Shown here in pieces: positions 5,023 through 11,760 of a stretch of 11,760 nucleotides of DNA. The position numbers and the translations under genes are program-made. The DNA is from JBGTCY01 sp041748615 (lineage in GTDB: Bacteria; Bacteroidota; Bacteroidia; Chitinophagales; CAIOSU01): NCBI GenBank assembly GCA_041748615.1, contig JBGTCY010000209.1, positions 1-11,760 of the forward strand. Direction: 5' to 3'. Within the stretch, counting starts at the first letter, position 1; each line of letters starts with the position of its first letter. The notes under the pieces are model-generated. The model searched no databases and was not told the DNA's origin. It was given only the letters and a program-made list of their open reading frames with translations.

Positions 5023-7272
5023 ATGAAAATGCGCAGTTATTCCATATTCACTTTGGCACTCATTACTATTGCGCTCAACTGCTTTGCTCAAAATCAGGAA
5101 CAAACCATCAGCGGGAAAATCACTGATAAAAAAGGTATTCCCTTATTTGGCGCAAGTATCATTCTGGCTGATGAATATCCTCCCAAAGGAACGGTGACCG
5201 ATGCTAATGGTTTTTTCAAAATTGAAAAAGTGAAACCCGGCAGACATACCTTGTTAATCACTTACATCGGGTATGATGAAGTTGAAATGAAAGAGCTGTT
5301 GGTGACGCCTGATTTTCCGGTGGTTTTAACGATTCAGCTTCAGGAATCATCCACGCGATTGTCTGAAGTGGTGGTTGCGGAAAAAACCGTGCAGCGCGAT
5401 GAGGCGCTCAACGCGATGGCGGTGGTGAGCGCGCGTTCATTTTCAATTGATCAGGCGGAGCGTTATGCTGCCAGCATGCGCGACCCCGCTCGTCTGGCGC
5501 TGTCGTTTCCGGGCGTGAGAGGGCAGGGTGATATTGTAAATGCGATTATCGTCCGTGGCAATGCTCCCAAGGGTGTGCTTTGGCGCATCGAAGGAGTAGA
5601 AGTGCCGGACCCAAATCATTTCTCACAGGAAGGATATGGCGGTGGCGCGGTGTCACTCATCAGCGGCAATGTGATTGGCGCTTCTGACTTTTACAGTGGC
5701 GCGTTTCCCGCTGAATTCGGCAACGCCACCTCCGCGGTGTTTGATGTCAGGCTGAGAAAAGGTGCGACAGACAAACTGCGCTATTTTTTTCACGCAGGAT
5801 TCCTGGGGATGGAAGCCGGTATGGAAGGTCCCATTAATAAAAACAGTCAATCTTCTTTTGTTTTTAACTACCGTTATTCTACGCTTGCCGTTTTTGAAAA
5901 AATGGGATTGGATGTCGGCAACACGATTTCCACCTACCAGGATTTGAATTTCAAACTCAATTTCCCTACAAGGAAACGTGGTACTTTTTCAATTTTCGGT
6001 GTGGGCGGCATGAGCCAACTCACTACGAGCGAGAAACGCAGAAACAGAACTGTTGAAAAAGCGAAAATCTACGACATGGGCGTGGTTGGGCTGAGTCACT
6101 CTTATTCATTGAATGAAAACAATCTCCTGAAAAGCGTGGTTGCATTTTCCGCTAACCGCGAAGCAATAGACCGGGATGATGTTTTTACAGGAAATCTAAC
6201 CCTCCCCTCTTACCGCATGGGAGCCTCGAATCTGTACATTCGAAATATGATGCAGTTGGACACACGCATGTCAGTGAGAAGCAGCCTGCGTTCAGGCATC
6301 ACCATCAGCGGGATGAGTTTTAAATTGAATGACCAATATATCTCTTCAAATAAAACCGAAATATTGGATGATGCGGAACTTGCTTACAAGATTCAGGGAA
6401 ATACGCAATGGAAATATCACCTCACGGAACAATGGACTGTTCTAACCGGAATACATCTTTTATTTTTTGGCATCAACCGCCAGTTTAGCGTGGAGCCGCG
6501 CCTGGGTGCGACTTATCAAATCAACAAAAAGCAATCCCTCCAATTTGCCGCAGGGCTGCACAGCCGCATGGAATCGCTTGCCACCTATGTTGTGAGAGAT
6601 CCCTGGACAAGTACCCGACCAAACGGTGATTTGAATTTTACAAAAGCGCTTCATCTTGTTGCCGGACATGAATTTTTTCCGCTTGAAAATTTGAAACTGA
6701 AAACGGAAATCTATTTTCAATACTTATATGAAGTGCCTGTGTCAACGGATGAATCCAGTGATTTTTCCATGCTGAATTACATTGACCGATATACTTTAAT
6801 GAAGTTGGTCAATAATGGTCGCGGCAAGAATTACGGAATCGAGCTCTCTTTGGAGAAATCATTTTCAAAAAACTATTATCTCCTCGCCAACACCAGTTTG
6901 TTTCAGTCAAAATATATCGCTGCTGACGGAGTGTGGCGCAACACCCGCTTTAACGCGAATTACGTTTCGAGTTTCACCGCGGGAAAAGATTTCCCCTTCG
7001 GAAATACTCAAAGAAGGTGGGTTTTTGGCTTGAATTCCCGTTTGCTGTGGGCAGGCGGAGAGCGCAAATACAAAACACAGTTTATGGAACAATACAGTGA
7101 TTACTTCAGGATTGATACCCGCCTAAGTATCGAACGCCAGCGTTCAAGGGCAAACTGGCAGGTTGCCGTTGACATTCAGAATGTAACCAACCGCATTAAT
7201 GAATCCTCCCTTGAAGATATTCGCCCTGCAGGTTTGCTGCCTGTTGCAAGTTTCAGGGTGAGTTTTCATTGA
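5023..7272 (+). CDS. TonB-dependent outer-membrane receptor with carboxypeptidase-like regulatory domain
   Basis: This encodes 749 residues from the ATG at 5023. A signal peptide (MKMRSYSIFTLALITIALNCFA) is cleaved around residue 22. Residues 28-108 are a CarboxypepD_reg-like domain (ISGKITDKKGIPLFGASI, GTVTDANGFFKI, YIGYDEVEM). A likely Ton box LSEVVVAE lies at 113-120, followed by the plug domain (about 125-255; PGVRGQGDIVNAIIVRGN, SGAFPAEFGNATSAVFDVRL) and then a 22-strand-type beta barrel to the C-terminus, which ends in an alternating strand (VASFRVSFH). Such receptors import scarce ligands across the outer membrane using TonB-ExbBD energy. At this length, with no SusD partner alongside, it is of the general receptor type and not a classical SusC. 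The ligand is unknown. The GH16 lipoprotein lies 109 bases upstream, so glycan fragments are a possible cargo, but the receptor has its own promoter. Its stop codon overlaps the first unit of a heptamer repeat. Confidence 0.9.
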   Translation: MKMRSYSIFTLALITIALNCFAQNQEQTISGKITDKKGIPLFGASIILADEYPPKGTVTDANGFFKIEKVKPGRHTLLITYIGYDEVEMKELLVTPDFPVVLTIQLQESSTRLSEVVVAEKTVQRDEALNAMAVVSARSFSIDQAERYAASMRDPARLALSFPGVRGQGDIVNAIIVRGNAPKGVLWRIEGVEVPDPNHFSQEGYGGGAVSLISGNVIGASDFYSGAFPAEFGNATSAVFDVRLRKGATDKLRYFFHAGFLGMEAGMEGPINKNSQSSFVFNYRYSTLAVFEKMGLDVGNTISTYQDLNFKLNFPTRKRGTFSIFGVGGMSQLTTSEKRRNRTVEKAKIYDMGVVGLSHSYSLNENNLLKSVVAFSANREAIDRDDVFTGNLTLPSYRMGASNLYIRNMMQLDTRMSVRSSLRSGITISGMSFKLNDQYISSNKTEILDDAELAYKIQGNTQWKYHLTEQWTVLTGIHLLFFGINRQFSVEPRLGATYQINKKQSLQFAAGLHSRMESLATYVVRDPWTSTRPNGDLNFTKALHLVAGHEFFPLENLKLKTEIYFQYLYEVPVSTDESSDFSMLNYIDRYTLMKLVNNGRGKNYGIELSLEKSFSKNYYLLANTSLFQSKYIAADGVWRNTRFNANYVSSFTAGKDFPFGNTQRRWVFGLNSRLLWAGGERKYKTQFMEQYSDYFRIDTRLSIERQRSRANWQVAVDIQNVTNRINESSLEDIRPAGLLPVASFRVSFH

Positions 7273-7361
7273 TTAACGATTGATGATTTACGAATTACGA
7301 TTAGCATTTTTCGATTAACGATTAACGATTAACGTTTTTTGATTTACGATTAACGATTCGC
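7271..7361 (+). repeat. Tandem heptanucleotide repeat, consensus GATTAAC, 13 units
   Basis: Read in steps of seven from 7271 the sequence stays in phase for 13 units: GATTAAC occurs five times exactly (7271, 7313, 7320, 7327, 7348), and the others (GATTTAC twice, GATTGAT, GAATTAC, GATTAGC, GATTCGC and two T-rich units) are mostly one to three changes away. The array starts inside the stop codon of the receptor gene and fills more than half of the spacer before the transporter gene. The rest of the spacer holds a possible promoter. Confidence 0.85.
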
Positions 7362-7406
7362 CCACTCCTTCCCCACCCCGAACTACATTCCGGCAATAGT
7401 TTTTCA

Positions 7407-7414
7407 TAAACTTG
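7407..7414 (+). promoter_or_regulatory. Possible -7 box for the BASS transporter gene
   Basis: TAAACTTG matches TAnnTTTG at all but one position and lies 23 bases before the ATG at 7438. There is no convincing -33 TTTG. It is the only promoter-like element between the heptamer array and the gene. Confidence 0.25.
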
Positions 7415-7437
7415 CAACTCATCTTGAAAAACAACCT

Positions 7438-8310
7438 ATGCCTTCTTCCGTGCTTCTTGTACAATTCATGCCTGTTGCCATCGGCATCATCATGCTTGGA
7501 TTGGGATTGTCGCTGACAATACAGGATTTTACCCGCATCGTGAAATTCCCTAAACCTGTCTTTATCGGGTTGTGTTGTCAAATGCTGCTGTTGCCTTTCA
7601 TTTGTTTTTTTGTCGCGAAAGGATTCGGGTTGTCTCCAGAACTTGCGGTCGGCTTGATGTTGCTTTCCGCCTCACCCGGAGGAGCAACCGCGAACCTCTA
7701 CAGTCATTTGTCGCGCGGTGATGTTGCGCTGAATGTCACGCTCACTGCGATTAACAGCGTTCTGACTTTATTCACCATTCCGCTGATTGTCAACCTTTCA
7801 CTGATGTATTTCATGAATGATGGCCAATACATTCCCATGCAGTTCAAAAAAGTGATTGAAGTGTTTGCCATTGTATTGGTTCCGGTGACCATCGGCATGT
7901 TTATCAATCATCGTTATCCCACACTGTCGCTGAAATTATCCAAACCAGTGAAAATCGCATCGGCAATTCTGTTGGCAACCATCATTCTGCTGGCGGTATT
8001 AAAAGAAAAAGACAGTATGGCGGGTTTTTTCCGTGAAGTAGGCCTCGCGGCATTGGTATTCAATTTATTAAGTATGGGCACTGGTTATTTTATCCCGCGT
8101 TTGCTGAATCTCTCCAAAGGGCAAGCCATCGCCATCGGAATGGAAATCGGCATTCATAACGGGGCGCTTGCCATCTATATCGCGATGAACATTTTGAACA
8201 ATTACACCATGTCCGTTCCACCCGCCATTTACAGCCTGATTATGTTTTTCACCGCAGCGGCATTCGGATTTATTGTGAATATCAAGCGGAAGGAGACAGC
8301 TGGGATTTGA
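7438..8310 (+). CDS. Bile acid:sodium symporter (BASS/SBF) family transporter
   Basis: This is a 290-residue inner-membrane protein with about nine or ten hydrophobic segments (for example residues 8-26, 41-60, 100-124, 138-157, 172-188, 203-220, 262-282). Two BASS signature regions are intact: SASPGGATAN at residues 77-86 and EIGIHNGALAI at 236-246, which in structurally known members form the crossover helices and sodium-binding sites. Members use the sodium gradient to move organic anions such as bile acids, pantoate or 2-oxo acids; the substrate here cannot be read from sequence. The length is normal for bacterial members. It stands alone on the plus strand, with heptamer repeats on both sides and no obvious operon partner. 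The gene ends GGGATTTGA, and this 9-mer is repeated immediately after the stop at 8312-8320. Confidence 0.92.
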   Translation: MPSSVLLVQFMPVAIGIIMLGLGLSLTIQDFTRIVKFPKPVFIGLCCQMLLLPFICFFVAKGFGLSPELAVGLMLLSASPGGATANLYSHLSRGDVALNVTLTAINSVLTLFTIPLIVNLSLMYFMNDGQYIPMQFKKVIEVFAIVLVPVTIGMFINHRYPTLSLKLSKPVKIASAILLATIILLAVLKEKDSMAGFFREVGLAALVFNLLSMGTGYFIPRLLNLSKGQAIAIGMEIGIHNGALAIYIAMNILNNYTMSVPPAIYSLIMFFTAAAFGFIVNIKRKETAGI

Positions 8311-8343
8311 CGGGATTTGATTTTTTTTGAGAGGGTTGATATG

Positions 8344-8390
8344 TAGATGATAGATGTTAGATGTTAGATTTTAGATGTTAGATTTTAGAA
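8344..8390 (+). repeat. Tandem heptanucleotide repeat, consensus TAGATGT
   Basis: Units in strict 7-base phase are TAGATGA (8344), TAGATGT (8351, 8358, 8372), TAGATTT (8365, 8379) and a partial TAGAA (8386). The array sits 33 bases after the transporter stop. Its unit differs from the GATTAAC family on the other side of the same gene, although the unit length is the same. Confidence 0.8.
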
Positions 8391-8462
8391 TGAATATTGC
8401 CGGAGGTTAATCTGCATGAAGATTCTAAATGATGATGAAAACTATTTGTGTAGATTTATTTA

Positions 8463-8496
8463 AGGCGCTTATCCGGAATAACCTCCCCAAGTCATC
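8463..8496 (+). repeat. 34-base direct repeat, copy 1
   Basis: This segment (beginning AGGCGCTTATCC, ending AAGTCATC) aligns without gaps to 8717-8750 with 27 of 34 identical bases, counted by eye. The shared core is CGCTT-TCC-GAATAAC-TC-CAAGTC. It begins at the last base of the TAA that ends the small open frame 8416-8463. Confidence 0.6.
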
Positions 8497-8716
8497 ATGG
8501 TAGAAAATTTCAAATCATAAAAAGCAAATCTCAAATATAATCCAATACCCAAAAAATAAACTTCAAACCAATGTAATAATGTGTCTGGATTAATTTGTTT
8601 TTTGATTTTTTTGAATTGAATATTATTTGTTTTTTGTGACTTGTTTTTTGAGTGCTTAAAAACAACAACTCTTCCCGTTGGTTCTTGTTTGCTACGTATC
8701 CGCAGTTCGTATTTTT

Positions 8717-8750
8717 AGACGCTTTTCCAGAATAACTTCATCAAGTCGTC
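8717..8750 (+). repeat. 34-base direct repeat, copy 2
   Basis: This is the second copy of the element at 8463-8496 (beginning AGACGCTTTTCC, ending AAGTCGTC), 254 bases downstream in the same orientation, with seven differences. Its last five bases overlap the first minus-oriented heptamer unit. Confidence 0.6.
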
Positions 8751-8766
8751 TATCATCTAAAGTCTA
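8746..8766 (-). repeat. Short heptamer array, TAGATGT family, inverted orientation
   Basis: On the minus strand three in-phase units read TAGACTT, TAGATGA, TAGACGA, preceded by a partial GATTT. The 11-mer TAGATGATAGA is shared exactly with the plus-oriented array at 8344-8354 (here as TCTATCATCTA at 8749-8759). The two arrays therefore form inverted ends of a roughly 420-base block. Confidence 0.6.
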
Positions 8767-8833
8767 AAATCCGATAACAGATAATATATTTTTTTATGTT
8801 ATTTTAACACAATGCTTAACCACTTAATCATCT

Positions 8834-9640
8834 ATGAAGCAGAAAATTATTACCAAAGATTTGCCCGGAGAAAAATGGGTTCCGTTAAAGTTTTCAGCGG
8901 AATATACCATCACAGCCAGGATAGAACTTTCGAATTACGGACGTGTGAAAACATTTACCAAAATTGCGGAAGGCAGATTGATGAAGGGTTCCATGATTAA
9001 CGGTTACCGGATTATCCGTTTGAAATTATTTAAACACCGAGATGAAAAATCTCAAAAACGACTCGAATATATCCGGGAACAAATCAATAAACTCATCAGA
9101 AAAGCTGGACCGCTGAAGCAGAAACTGAAAGTAAAAAGAGTGAAAGATGAAAAATATCATTTGATGAAAAAGCAAATCGAAGAATCCGACAATTTATTAG
9201 CCTTCATGAAACTCAGTTACGCGAAGATTTGCCGTGATGATGAAAAAAAACGAACTGTTTATTACCAGGTTTTGATACACCGGTTAGTCGCGGAATATTT
9301 CCTGAAAAAACCATTCCTTCAACACACCATTGTAGCACATCTTGATTACAACCGCCTGAACAATCATGTCAATAATCTGCAATGGATGACGCATGAAGAA
9401 AACATCGCGCATCAGCAAAAAAGTCCTCACGTGAAAGAGGCTCGTAAAAAACGCATCGGCAAACGCTTTGACCATTCAAAAGCGCATAAACTCACTGAAA
9501 CAAGGGTGATGCTGATTAAAAAAAGAATCGCGGAAGGAGTGCCGCTCAGAACGCTTTCAAAAAGTTTCAAAGTCACGGAAACTCAATTACTGCGCATCAA
9601 AAGAGGCATCAACTGGAAAGATGTTCAGCCCGCTTCCTGA
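8834..9640 (+). CDS. NUMOD4/HNH endonuclease-like protein with C-terminal helix-turn-helix
   Basis: This 268-residue protein has several modules. Residues 12-65 are a NUMOD4-like domain (GEKWVPLKF, SNYGRVKT, LMKGSMINGYRIIRLKL). Residues 68-140 are highly charged, probably helical or coiled coil. Residues 144-197 are an HNH_3-like module: LIHRLVAEYF with His149, then VAHLDYNRLNNHVNNLQWMT with His169, Asp171, Asn173 and Asn177, followed by HEENIAHQQ. Residues 218-262 are an IENR/NUMOD-type helix-turn-helix (LTETRVMLIKKRIAEGVPLR, TLSKSFKVTETQLLRIKRG, W261). These modules are those of homing endonucleases, but the gene is free-standing, not inside an intron, intein or interrupted gene. From memory very similar proteins are common on Bacteroidota chromosomes, so it may be a resident DNA-binding protein and not a mobile one. 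The metal-binding residues look intact, so nuclease activity is possible. It lies downstream of the repeat block. Confidence 0.82.
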   Translation: MKQKIITKDLPGEKWVPLKFSAEYTITARIELSNYGRVKTFTKIAEGRLMKGSMINGYRIIRLKLFKHRDEKSQKRLEYIREQINKLIRKAGPLKQKLKVKRVKDEKYHLMKKQIEESDNLLAFMKLSYAKICRDDEKKRTVYYQVLIHRLVAEYFLKKPFLQHTIVAHLDYNRLNNHVNNLQWMTHEENIAHQQKSPHVKEARKKRIGKRFDHSKAHKLTETRVMLIKKRIAEGVPLRTLSKSFKVTETQLLRIKRGINWKDVQPAS

Positions 9641-9679
9641 TTTTTATCAACGAACGGGGATAATGTCCTTGTTTTAATT

Positions 9680-9699
9680 AAAATGCATTTTGCATTTTT
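9680..9699 (+). terminator. AT-rich stem-loop after the HNH gene (terminator or glnN leader element)
   Basis: AAAATGCA (9680-9687) and TGCATTTT (9691-9698) form an 8-bp stem with a TTT loop, followed by one more T and then GC. It overlaps two perfect 12-bp palindromes, TTTTAATTAAAA (9672-9683) and AAAATGCATTTT (9680-9691). An outer pair AACGGG (9653-9658) / CCCGTT (9704-9709) could close a larger structure, with TTTT starting at 9708. It sits 40 bases after the HNH stop and 46 before glnN, so it may terminate the first or regulate the second; I see no clear TAnnTTTG promoter for glnN. Confidence 0.3.
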
Positions 9700-9744
9700 G
9701 CTGCCCGTTTTAATCCATCTCATTCATAAAAAATATTTACCCCT

Positions 9745-11760
9745 ATGCAAAACATTCGTTTTAACGCGATACAAACAGTACTAAACAGGCAAAAATATGA
9801 AGTGCATGTTCCCACAGAACGCATCTCCGAATATTTCGGGAGCAATGTATTCAATGATGAGGCAATGCGCAAACACCTTTCCACGGAGGCTTACAAGAGC
9901 GTGAAGCAATCCATTGAAACAGGCGCAAAAATTGAACGCGCCATTGCCAACCAGGTGGCGGTTTCAATGCAGGCATGGGCTATCAGCAAAGGCGCCACCC
10001 ATTTCACGCATTGGTTTCAGCCGCTAACAGGGGCGACAGCCGAAAAGCATGACGCTTTTTTTTCGCTGACAGACGCCAGCCGGGGTATCGAAAATTTCAG
10101 CGGTGACGCGCTCGTGCAGCAGGAACCGGATGCTTCAAGTTTTCCGAGTGGCGGCATTCGCACCACCTTTGAGGCGCGGGGTTACACCGCATGGGACCCC
10201 TCCTCCCCTGCTTTCATCATGGAAATCGGAAAGGGAAAAACGCTGTGTGTGCCCACCATTTTCGTTTCTTACACCGGTGACGCACTAGATTATAAAGCGC
10301 CCCTGCTGAAATCATATCATTTTCTTGCTTCGGCAGCGCTGGAAGTGTGTCACTACTTTGATAAACATGTATCCCGCGTTTTCCCGACATTGGGTTGGGA
10401 GCAGGAATATTTTGTGGTGGACGAAGCGTTGTTTTACGCGCGCCCCGATTTGCTGATGACCGGCAGAACGCTCGTGGGACATGCTTCAGCAAAAGGACAA
10501 CAATTGGAAGACCATTATTTCGGCTCCATTCCGAGCCGCGTATATGCCTTCATGCTCGACCTTGAAACGGAAGCTCTCAAGCTGGGTATTCCCGTGAAAA
10601 CCCGCCACAATGAAGTAGCACCCGGACAATTCGAGTGTGCTCCGATTTTTGAAGATATGAACCTCGCGGTGGACCACAACCAACTACTAATGGATTTGAT
10701 GGACAGGATTTCTCGCAGACACAAACTACGTGTGTTGTTGCATGAAAAGCCGTTCGCGGGAATTAACGGTTCCGGAAAACATTGCAACTATTCCCTGGCA
10801 ACCAATACCGGCAACAACCTGCTCGCCCCCGGCAGCACTCCAAGGCGCAACCTGCAGTTCCTGACATTTTTCGTGAACATCATCAAAGCCGTGCATGAAT
10901 ACTCCGACCTGATGCGTGCCGGCATCGCCTCCGCGGGTAACGACCACAGGCTGGGAGCTAACGAAGCGCCTCCAGCTATTGTTTCCGTGTTCATCGGTTC
11001 TTCCCTGCGGCAGGTGCTGGAAGAAATTGAAGAGCGTGTGGACAAAGGCGCATTTGACGACCAGAGCATTGACCTCCGCATGGAAATCCACAAGATGATT
11101 CCCGACCTGATGAAAGACAATACCGACCGTAACCGCACCTCGCCCTTTGCTTTCACTGGTAACAAGTTCGAATTCAGGATGGTCGGCTCGTCCGCCAACA
11201 CTTCAATGCCGATGACTGTGCTAAACACCATCTATGGGCAGCAGTTGAAAAACTTCAAAGCGGAAGTGGACTCCATTGTGAAAGAATCGGATGAGAAAAA
11301 AGATGGAGCAATTCTGAAAGTGCTGAAAAGATATATAGACGAATCAAAAAATATTTTGTTCGAAGGCGACAACTACAGCAAAGAGTGGGAAAAGGAAGCT
11401 GCGAAACGCGGTTTGTCCAACATTAAAACCACACCATCCGCCTTTGAGGTATTCACCACGAAAAAAGCGAAAGCGGTGTTTACGAATAACAATATTCTTT
11501 CAGAAATAGAAATTGAAGCGCGCCAGGAAATATTATTGGAGAATTATAACCACCGCCTGCAGATTGAAGCCCGCATGATGCATGATATATGTATCAATCA
11601 GGTGCTTCCTGCCGCCATTCGTTATCAAAATGAGCTGGCAACCAATGTGAAATCACTGACGGATGTCGGGTTGGAAAAAGAAACCAAGCCTCAGAAAGAC
11701 TTGCTCAAACAGATTTCCGGACATATTCAATCCATCAAATCAACGGTGGATGACATGATG
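9745..11760 (+). CDS. glnN: Glutamine synthetase type III, 3' end cut by window edge
   Basis: The frame is open for 672 codons from the ATG at 9745 to the window end. Type III enzymes are usually about 700-730 residues, so only some 50-60 C-terminal residues are missing. It makes glutamine from glutamate, ammonia and ATP in the cytoplasm; the characterised Bacteroides enzyme is a dodecamer with a fold distantly related to types I and II. Visible blocks are the type III N-terminal region (THFTHWFQPLTG, 85-95), GWEQEYF (217-223) with metal-binding glutamates, RHNEVAPGQFECAP (287-300), the ATP/glutamate block HEKPFAGINGSGKHCN (333-348), DRNRTSPFAFTGNKFEFR (461-478) and the helical C-terminal region with an insertion from about 500 on. 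All catalytic blocks are intact. The start MQNIRFNAIQTV fits the family. In Bacteroidota this gene is commonly the main route of ammonium assimilation and is nitrogen-regulated; no regulator site is recognisable here beyond the palindromes upstream. Confidence 0.96.
   Translation, partial: MQNIRFNAIQTVLNRQKYEVHVPTERISEYFGSNVFNDEAMRKHLSTEAYKSVKQSIETGAKIERAIANQVAVSMQAWAISKGATHFTHWFQPLTGATAEKHDAFFSLTDASRGIENFSGDALVQQEPDASSFPSGGIRTTFEARGYTAWDPSSPAFIMEIGKGKTLCVPTIFVSYTGDALDYKAPLLKSYHFLASAALEVCHYFDKHVSRVFPTLGWEQEYFVVDEALFYARPDLLMTGRTLVGHASAKGQQLEDHYFGSIPSRVYAFMLDLETEALKLGIPVKTRHNEVAPGQFECAPIFEDMNLAVDHNQLLMDLMDRISRRHKLRVLLHEKPFAGINGSGKHCNYSLATNTGNNLLAPGSTPRRNLQFLTFFVNIIKAVHEYSDLMRAGIASAGNDHRLGANEAPPAIVSVFIGSSLRQVLEEIEERVDKGAFDDQSIDLRMEIHKMIPDLMKDNTDRNRTSPFAFTGNKFEFRMVGSSANTSMPMTVLNTIYGQQLKNFKAEVDSIVKESDEKKDGAILKVLKRYIDESKNILFEGDNYSKEWEKEAAKRGLSNIKTTPSAFEVFTTKKAKAVFTNNNILSEIEIEARQEILLENYNHRLQIEARMMHDICINQVLPAAIRYQNELATNVKSLTDVGLEKETKPQKDLLKQISGHIQSIKSTVDDMM

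Larger units (their letters stand above)
8311..8833. other. Gene-free, repeat-rich AT-rich stretch
   Basis: No open frame of convincing length or content lies here on either strand. From left to right it holds: a duplicated GGGATTTGA around the transporter stop; a plus-oriented heptamer array (8344-8390); an 8-bp inverted repeat GGAGGTTA/TAACCTCC (8402-8409 and 8479-8486) enclosing a 15-codon open frame; a 34-base repeat (8463-8496); three copies of TTGTTTTTTG (8595, 8627, 8641); a second, diverged copy of the 34-base repeat (8717-8750); and minus-oriented heptamers (8746-8766). The rest is AT-rich with nothing recognisable. It looks like accumulated or decayed non-coding repeat elements, or a structured RNA region. 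Confidence 0.7.

Noticed and set aside
4026..7272. Classical polysaccharide utilisation locus (SusC/SusD)
   Set aside because: There is no SusD-like gene, the receptor is well below usual SusC length, and it has a separate promoter box.
7271..7361. CRISPR array
   Set aside because: The units are 7 bases with no spacers and no cas genes nearby; this is a simple tandem repeat.
8812..9000. A 62-codon open frame starting 22 bases before the NUMOD4/HNH gene in another frame
   Set aside because: It overlaps the NUMOD4 domain, and all recognisable motifs are in the 8834 frame. It has no features of its own and no sign that a frameshift joins the two.
8834..9640. Homing endonuclease within a group I intron
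   Set aside because: No interrupted host gene or intron core is visible on either side; the flanks are repeat-rich spacer and the glnN leader.
10217..11231. Several overlapping minus-strand open frames of 65-147 codons
   Set aside because: All are antisense to glutamine synthetase III, whose plus-strand frame carries every catalytic block. They are shadows of its GC-rich codon pattern.

Overview
The window reads as chromosomal DNA of a member of the Bacteroidota. Supporting evidence: a type III (GlnN) glutamine synthetase; a DUF3822-like protein next to a membrane-anchored partner I know only from this phylum; a TonB-dependent receptor with an N-terminal carboxypeptidase-regulatory-like domain; TTTG-N19-TAnnTTTG style promoter boxes; and almost no Shine-Dalgarno sequences before the genes. 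Genus cannot be fixed from the sequence. There is no rRNA, tRNA, CRISPR array, transposase or prophage.

Layout. Positions 1-1113 hold a minus-strand pair: a membrane-anchored protein of unknown function followed 4 bases later by a DUF3822-like protein cut by the window edge, which probably starts with TTG. Positions 1323-2105 (+) encode an atypical short-chain dehydrogenase resembling enoyl-CoA/dienoyl-CoA reductases. It converges on a minus-strand DGAT/MGAT-like acyltransferase (2127-2972) that has a textbook Bacteroidota promoter. The divergent spacer 2973-3191 carries an inverted repeat and a perfect 18-bp palindrome upstream of an alpha/beta hydrolase (3192-3977). Next come a GH16 glycoside hydrolase lipoprotein with no ATG start (4026-4913) and a TonB-dependent outer-membrane receptor with its own promoter (5023-7272). 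A BASS-family (bile acid:Na+ symporter) transporter (7438-8310) has 7-base tandem repeats on both sides. The 523-base gene-free stretch 8311-8833 contains heptamer arrays in opposite orientations and two copies of a diverged 34-base repeat. A NUMOD4/HNH/helix-turn-helix protein (8834-9640) follows. Glutamine synthetase III starts at 9745 and runs off the right edge.

How the genes fit together. Most are separate housekeeping or envelope functions rather than one operon: lipid chemistry (reductase, acyltransferase), glycan hydrolysis and outer-membrane import (GH16, TonB receptor), inner-membrane organic anion uptake (BASS) and nitrogen assimilation (GlnN). The GH16/TonB pair could cooperate in glycan use, but without SusD and with a separate promoter this is only a possibility.

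No clearly new multi-gene system is visible. The items most worth a second look are the gene-free repeat block 8311-8833, the heptamer arrays, the 18-bp palindrome at 3130-3147, the two TTG-start genes and the conserved but unexplained NUMOD4-coiled-coil-HNH protein.
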